Positions 59,509-64,000 of a DNA stretch of 64,000 bases are shown here, piece by piece. Where the stretch lies: the NCBI GenBank assembly GCA_046598395.1, contig JBKJIQ010000045.1, forward strand, positions 1 to 64,000. Direction: 5' to 3'. The translations under genes were made by a program, and so were the position numbers. The notes under the pieces were generated by a model. It worked only from the letters and a program-made list of their open reading frames with translations, was not told the DNA's origin and did no database searches. Origin of the DNA: JAENVU01 sp046598395. Lineage in GTDB: Bacteria > Actinomycetota > Acidimicrobiia > IMCC26256 > JAENVU01. The stretch's first letter is position 1. Each line of letters starts with the position of its first letter.

Positions 59509-59876
59509 CGGGCGGCCCGCCGATCGCCCTCGCGCATGCGTCGGACCGCTTGCTTGGTCCCGGTCCCGATCGCGAGGACCTTGACCACCGGGTTGGTGAC
59601 GGTCTTGGTCACCAGGCGCGATGCTCCGTCGAGTCGGCCCCCCACACCCTCGGCTGCGCTCAGCAATGCGTTCACTCGATCCACTTCGTGTTCGGCGTCA
59701 CGCAGCGCGTCCTGCATTCCGCGGGTGACGGCAAGCGTCTCCTCCTGAAGTCGATCGACCGTCGTGCGGAGCCGGCGGACCGTGGCGATGATCGAGAGCA
59801 ATCCGAACAAGAGTCCTCCGAGCAAGACCGCGAGCAGGACCGCTCCCGTTGCTCCCAACCACTCGCTCACACTCAC
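59505..59876 (-). CDS. DUF948 family membrane protein
   Basis: A 123-aa protein: membrane helix at about 8-30 (GAVLLAVLLGGLLFGLLSII), then a long coiled coil (LRTTVDRLQEETLAVTRGMQDALRDAEHEVDRVNALL) and a basic tail. This is the DUF948 pattern seen between rarA and alaS in actinobacteria. GTG 59876 follows GAGGAG and lies 2 nt after the rarA stop; a second GTG is two codons on. Confidence 0.85.
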   Translation of the reverse strand: MSVSEWLGATGAVLLAVLLGGLLFGLLSIIATVRRLRTTVDRLQEETLAVTRGMQDALRDAEHEVDRVNALLSAAEGVGGRLDGASRLVTKTVTNPVVKVLAIGTGTKQAVRRMREGDRRAAR

Positions 59877-59878
59877 AA

Positions 59879-61201
59879 CTACTCCTCGCGCGGTTCGGTG
59901 CGGATCTGGGCGCCGGATGGCCGACGATCGATATCGTCGCCATGGCCGCTCGGTTGCCAATACACCCGACCCGCGACTTCGGGGGGCCGGTATTCCTGGG
60001 GCGCCCAACCGTCGGGCGCGTCGTGAGGATAGACGTAGCCCTGTCCGTGGCCCAGCGTGGCCGCACTGCGATAGCTCGCATCACGCAAATGCGGGGGGAC
60101 GTCACCGGCGGGCCGGTCCCGCACATCCGCCAGCGCGGCGCCGAGCGCGACCTTGGCACCGTTGGATTTCGGGGCATTCGCGAGGTAGATCACTGCGTGC
60201 GCCAGATTGTGCATGGCCTCCGGGAGGCCCACGTACTCCACCGCGTGGGCGGCGGCAGTCGCGATCGGAAGGCCGTGCGGGTCGCCGAGGCCCACGTCTT
60301 CGGACGCCAGAATCACGAGACGGCGAGCAATGAACCGGGCATCTTCGCCGGCCTCGAGCATCCGGGCCAGCCAATACAGGCCGGCGTCCACGTCGGAGCC
60401 TCGGATGCTCTTGATGAATGCCGAGACGATGTCGTAGTGCTCATCGTCGCCGTAGCGCAGCGCGCGCATCGCGAGGGCGGTTTCCATGTGCGTGAGCGCG
60501 ATCGACGCTGCGCCCGCCTCCGACGCGAGCGCGGCGGCAACGTCGAGACTGGTCAACGTGTGCCGGGCATCGCCTTCGGCCCGGTCCACCAGGTGGTCGA
60601 AGGCGTCGTCATCGATCGTCAGTTTCGACTCACCGAGGCCACGGTCGACATCGGCCAACGCGCGGCCAACCAGCGCACGCAGACCGTCGGGTGCAACTGC
60701 CTGAACCCGAAACAACGTGGAGCGACTCAACAGGGGCGCGGTCAACGAGAAATAGGGGTTCTCGGTCGTCGCGCCCACGAGCACGATCAGTCCCTCTTCC
60801 ACATGGGGCAACAACGCGTCTTGCTGGGTGCGGCTGAAACGATGAATCTCGTCGAGAAACAGAATCGTCCCTTGGCCGTGTTCACCGAGGCGCTGCCGGG
60901 CACGGTCGGCGACTTCTCGGACGTCCTTCACTCCCGCGCTCACGGCCGAAAGCGGTTCGAAGGCCTTCCGGGTCGCACCCGCGATCAGCCGCGCGATCGT
61001 GGTCTTGCCCGTGCCGGGAGGACCCCAGAGCACCACCGATGTCAGCCGATCCGACTCGATCAGGAGCCGCAACGGGCGTCCCGCTCCGAGCAGCTCTTCC
61101 TGGCCCACCACCTCATCGAGCGACCGCGGCCGCAGGCGGGCCGCCAATGGGGCTCGGCTCGTGAGACGCGCCTCGGCGGCGGCGCCGAAGAGATCGGTCA
61201 C
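59879..61201 (-). CDS. rarA: Replication-associated recombination protein RarA (MgsA)
   Basis: A 440-aa AAA+ ATPase acting at stalled forks. It has VVLWGPPGTGKTTIARLIA (Walker A), ILFLDEIHRFSRTQQDALLP (Walker B), VGATTENPYFSL (sensor 1) and the C-terminal tetramerisation part with DVDAGLYWLARMLEAGEDARFIARRLV and HDAPDGWAPQEYRPPE. Lengths and motifs are normal. Confidence 0.95.
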   Translation of the reverse strand: MTDLFGAAAEARLTSRAPLAARLRPRSLDEVVGQEELLGAGRPLRLLIESDRLTSVVLWGPPGTGKTTIARLIAGATRKAFEPLSAVSAGVKDVREVADRARQRLGEHGQGTILFLDEIHRFSRTQQDALLPHVEEGLIVLVGATTENPYFSLTAPLLSRSTLFRVQAVAPDGLRALVGRALADVDRGLGESKLTIDDDAFDHLVDRAEGDARHTLTSLDVAAALASEAGAASIALTHMETALAMRALRYGDDEHYDIVSAFIKSIRGSDVDAGLYWLARMLEAGEDARFIARRLVILASEDVGLGDPHGLPIATAAAHAVEYVGLPEAMHNLAHAVIYLANAPKSNGAKVALGAALADVRDRPAGDVPPHLRDASYRSAATLGHGQGYVYPHDAPDGWAPQEYRPPEVAGRVYWQPSGHGDDIDRRPSGAQIRTEPREE

Positions 61202-61260
61202 GGCCTGACGCTAGCGAGTCACGAGCCGCACGGGCAGATGCCGAATGCTCGGGTCGAGTT

Positions 61261-63012
61261 CTACGTGCTCCGAGGTTTGACCGTGAGGCCGAGTTCGCGG
61301 AGTTGGGTGGCATCGATGGGACCCGGCGCACCGGTGAGGGGATCGGCACCCGACTGAGTCTTCGGGAACGCGATCACTTCGCGAATGTTGGACTCACCGG
61401 CGAGGAGCGCCACCAGGCGATCGATGCCGAACGCGAACCCCGCGTGCGGCGGCGCGCCAAACCGGAACGCGTCGAGGAGAAAGCCGAACCGAGCTTGGGC
61501 CGTCTCCGCGTCGATTCCGAGCAACGCAAACATCTGCGCTTGGAGGTCGGGTTGGTGGATCCGCACGCTGCCCGAGCCCAGTTCCCATCCGTTGAGCACC
61601 AGGTCATACGCCTGCGATCGCACATCGAGCAATGCGTCACCGGTGGCGGTTGCGAGGAGGTGCGCGTCCTCGGGGTGCGGTTGGGTGAACGGATGATGGA
61701 GTGGAATCGGGTTGCCGTCGGCCGTGATTGCCTCGAACAGCGGGAAGTCCACGACCCACAACGGCACGAGGTCATCACCCAGCGGCGGGCGGCCGACGTC
61801 CAAGCGCAGCGCGCCCAGCACCGTGTTCGTTCGCTGCCGCTCCCCCGCCACGATCAGGACCAGGTCACCCGCCTGGGCGCTGAGGGCCGCAACGATCGCT
61901 GCCTGTTCGGGTGCGCTCAGAAACTTCGCCACCGGCGACTCCAACTCGCCGCCCGCCGCCACCCGCATCCAGACCAGCCCCGCCGCGCCGAGTTGTTTGG
62001 CCCGATCTACGAGTTTGTCGAGCGTGGAGCGCGAGGCGTCGCCAGCACCCGCGTGGCAGATCCCCTTGACTGCATCGGCGTGGAAGGCCTTGAACTCCGT
62101 ACCCGCGACCGCCGGACCCAGGTCAACCAGTTCCATTCCAAAACGCAGGTCGGGCTTGTCTGATCCGAACCGTTCCATCGCATCAGACCACGTCATCTGG
62201 GGTACCGCCGGGAGCGGAGCGCCCGTCACGGCTTCTACCGCCGCACTCACCGCGTTCGTGACCACATCGATGATGTCGGATTGCTCGGCGAAGCTCATCT
62301 CCATGTCGTATTGCATGAACTCGAACTGACGATCCGCGCGCAGGTCTTCATCTCGCAGGCATCGCGCGATCTGGAAGTATCGGTCGAGCCCACCAACCAT
62401 CAACAACTGTTTGAACAGCTGCGGACTCTGGGGCAGCGCGTAAAAGTCGCCGGGGCTGAGCCGCGACGGCACCACAAAATCGCGCGCACCCTCCGGAGTG
62501 GACGCGATCAACATCGGGGTCTCGACCTCGACGAACCGTTGTTCGAACATCGACGCCCGCAGGGTCTGGTTCACCAAGGCGCGCATGCGGAGGTTGCGCT
62601 GCATCGACGGCCGCCGCAGATCCAGGTAACGGTGCCGTAACCGCAGCACTTCGTCGACGTCGTCGCCGCGGTCGGAAAGCGGAAACGGCGGCGCCTCCGC
62701 CCGGTTCAGCACCGTGACGACGCTCGCGGCCACTTCGACCTCGCCGGTCGCCAGGTCGGGGTTCACCGTTCCGGCGGGTCGGGCCTGCACGACCCCTACG
62801 ACTTGGAGCACCCACTCGCGCCCGATGTGGTGGACGTCACCCGCTCCTACTGCCTCGGGGTCGATGACGACCTGGACCATGCCAGAGGAGTCGCGCAGGT
62901 CGAAGAACACCACCCCGCCGTGGTCGCGCCGCTGTGCGACCCAACCCGCCACCGTGACCTCAGAACCCACGTCCTCGGTCCGGATCGTCCCGGTCTCATG
63001 CGTGCGCATCAT
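61261..63012 (-). CDS. aspS: Aspartyl-tRNA synthetase
   Basis: A 583-aa bacterial-type AspRS. N-terminal OB domain with RTHETGTIRTEDVGSEVTVAGWVAQRRDHGG, class II motif 1-2 regions (VETPMLIASTPEGARDFVVP, LPQSPQLFKQLLMVGG, RCLRDEDLRADRQFEFMQ), a GAD insert and motif 3 (HAGFAFGIDRLVALL). ATG 63012 overlaps the hisS stop; ATG 63009 is next to it. Whether it is discriminating or also charges tRNA-Asn cannot be told here. Confidence 0.97.
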   Translation of the reverse strand: MMRTHETGTIRTEDVGSEVTVAGWVAQRRDHGGVVFFDLRDSSGMVQVVIDPEAVGAGDVHHIGREWVLQVVGVVQARPAGTVNPDLATGEVEVAASVVTVLNRAEAPPFPLSDRGDDVDEVLRLRHRYLDLRRPSMQRNLRMRALVNQTLRASMFEQRFVEVETPMLIASTPEGARDFVVPSRLSPGDFYALPQSPQLFKQLLMVGGLDRYFQIARCLRDEDLRADRQFEFMQYDMEMSFAEQSDIIDVVTNAVSAAVEAVTGAPLPAVPQMTWSDAMERFGSDKPDLRFGMELVDLGPAVAGTEFKAFHADAVKGICHAGAGDASRSTLDKLVDRAKQLGAAGLVWMRVAAGGELESPVAKFLSAPEQAAIVAALSAQAGDLVLIVAGERQRTNTVLGALRLDVGRPPLGDDLVPLWVVDFPLFEAITADGNPIPLHHPFTQPHPEDAHLLATATGDALLDVRSQAYDLVLNGWELGSGSVRIHQPDLQAQMFALLGIDAETAQARFGFLLDAFRFGAPPHAGFAFGIDRLVALLAGESNIREVIAFPKTQSGADPLTGAPGPIDATQLRELGLTVKPRST

Positions 63013-64000
63013 CAGCTGCTCATCCGTTCTCGGCGGGCTTGGAGCCACGCCACCAGGCCCACTCGGGGCACCTCGACTTGTTCCCCGGTCCCGAGATCCT
63101 TCACCCCGACCGCGTCTCGGCCTACCTCATCTCGACCGACCATCACTGCGAACCCCGCGCCGGAACGGTCCGCCGCTTTCCATTGGGCTTTCACCGACCG
63201 TCGGCCGTAGGCACGATCCACACTTAATCCACCGGTGCGCAACGCCTCCACCAACGTGGCGACCGTGGCCCCGCCCTCGGCAGCGAGACCGTCGACGACA
63301 AATACCTCAACGCCCGCGCGCGGCGGAGCAACGTCGCCCGCATCGAGTGCGAGCACGATCCGCTCCACCCCGGTCCCGAATCCGATCCCCGCGGTGGACG
63401 GGCCGCCAAACTCTTCGGCCAGGCCGTCGTAGCGGCCACCACCGCCCACTGCGTTCTGCGCGGCATCAAGGCCCGCACTCTGAAACTCGAACGTGGTCCC
63501 GGTGTAGTAGTCGAACCCCCGCACGAGCCGCGGCTCGATCTCGAACCCGACTCCGAGGGCGCGCAGCCCGGCCTGCACGGCATCGAAGTGCGCGGCCGCA
63601 GCATCGGAGAGGTACTCCGTCAGTTGCGGCGCACTTTCGATCACGGATTGCCACGGCCCGACTTTCGCGTCGAGCACTCGCAACGGGTTCGCCTCGACGC
63701 GCGCCAGAAACTCTTCTCCCAGTGCCGCGCCGTCGTGCCGGAAGTGGCTCCGTAGGGCGGCGACATACCCCGGACGCGTCTGCGCATCGCCCATTGAGTT
63801 GACCAGCAGCCGGACATCGCGCAGGCCAATCTCGGCGTAGAAGCCGGCGAGGAGCGTGATCACCTCGACATCGATCTCGGGGTCCTCGATGCCGAGCGCT
63901 TCTACACCGAGCTGCCAGTGTTGGCGGTAGCGACCCTTCTGGGCCCGCTCGTACCGGAAGTTCGGCGCCACGTACCAGACCTTCCATGGCGGGGTCGGAT
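63012..64000 (-). CDS. hisS: Histidyl-tRNA synthetase (5' end cut by window)
   Basis: The C-terminal part of HisRS, open to the right edge: the frame runs on to 64000, where it reads PTPPWKVWYVAPNFRYERAQKG, the class II motif 2 region. Further on are FDYYTGTTFEF and AVGGGGRYDGLAEEFGG, the histidine-binding motifs, then GFGTGVERIVL and the anticodon-binding domain. The N-terminal end lies outside the window. It overlaps aspS. Confidence 0.96.
   Translation of the reverse strand, partial: PTPPWKVWYVAPNFRYERAQKGRYRQHWQLGVEALGIEDPEIDVEVITLLAGFYAEIGLRDVRLLVNSMGDAQTRPGYVAALRSHFRHDGAALGEEFLARVEANPLRVLDAKVGPWQSVIESAPQLTEYLSDAAAAHFDAVQAGLRALGVGFEIEPRLVRGFDYYTGTTFEFQSAGLDAAQNAVGGGGRYDGLAEEFGGPSTAGIGFGTGVERIVLALDAGDVAPPRAGVEVFVVDGLAAEGGATVATLVEALRTGGLSVDRAYGRRSVKAQWKAADRSGAGFAVMVGRDEVGRDAVGVKDLGTGEQVEVPRVGLVAWLQARRERMSS

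Overview
The window is GC-rich bacterial chromosome with the gene order of an actinobacterium. The runs pyrR-pyrB-pyrC-carA-carB-pyrF-mihF-gmk-rpoZ-coaBC-metK-priA, fmt-rsmB-rpe, aroC-aroK-aroB-aroQ-pepQ-efp-nusB and ruvX/alaS/rarA/aspS/hisS all resemble the order known from Mycobacterium. Actinobacterial IHF (mIHF), a ClpS-DUF2017 pair and a PriA with no Walker A motif agree with this. A complete type IVa-like pilus cluster without a secretin, plus an arylsulfatase and an LLM flavoprotein, make a deep-branching group such as Acidimicrobiia plausible; that placement is inference. Almost everything is on the minus strand. Only an LLM oxidoreductase (43788-44918) and one PilB ATPase (48426-50129) are on plus. 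No rRNA, tRNA, CRISPR, insertion sequence or prophage was seen.

Minus-strand reading order, from the right edge: hisS (cut by the window end), aspS, rarA, a DUF948 protein, a small protein, alaS, ruvX, mltG, aroE, a DUF4388 protein, then pilus ATPases (pilB, pilT, a second MshEN-PilT) and pilC, with a divergent pilB. Next come a decayed SDR gene, the LLM/agmatine deiminase divergent pair, major pilin pilA, a second pilin, prepilin peptidase, an HTH protein, a fused PilM-PilN, PilO and a PilP-like protein. They run on into the shikimate genes aroC-aroK-aroB-aroQ, then pepQ, efp, nusB, clpS and DUF2017. A lipoprotein and a small hypothetical follow. The pyrimidine operon pyrR-B-C-carA-carB-pyrD-pyrF comes next, then mihF-gmk-rpoZ-coaBC-metK-priA, a sulfatase, def-fmt-rsmB-rpe-mogA, and last an FMN-riboswitch-controlled riboflavin operon (ribD-ribE-ribBA-GNAT-ribH) that reads on into hisG, a cold-shock-like protein, a metallo-beta-lactamase-fold protein and an amidohydrolase.

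Most junctions are 1-4 nt ATGA/GTGA/TTGA overlaps, so long co-transcription and translational coupling are likely. Junctions that are not overlaps stand out: long perfect dyads (7967-8004, 11520-11566, 29326-29373, 50198-50235), a recurring GC-rich leader element (8534-8575, 28490-28532, 32501-32550), and small tandem duplications at start codons (ribH, mogA, mltG).

The observations most worth a second look are these. A shared sigma-28-like promoter pattern lies before pilA, the MshEN-PilT gene and pilB. The gmk gene has no ATG, GTG or TTG upstream of its P-loop. A 38-nt hairpin family occurs at two distant gene ends. A TetR/KstR-like palindrome lies in the LLM/aguA intergenic region, with a related site over the riboflavin promoter. 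PilM is fused to PilN, and one PilT carries a PilB-type N-terminal domain.
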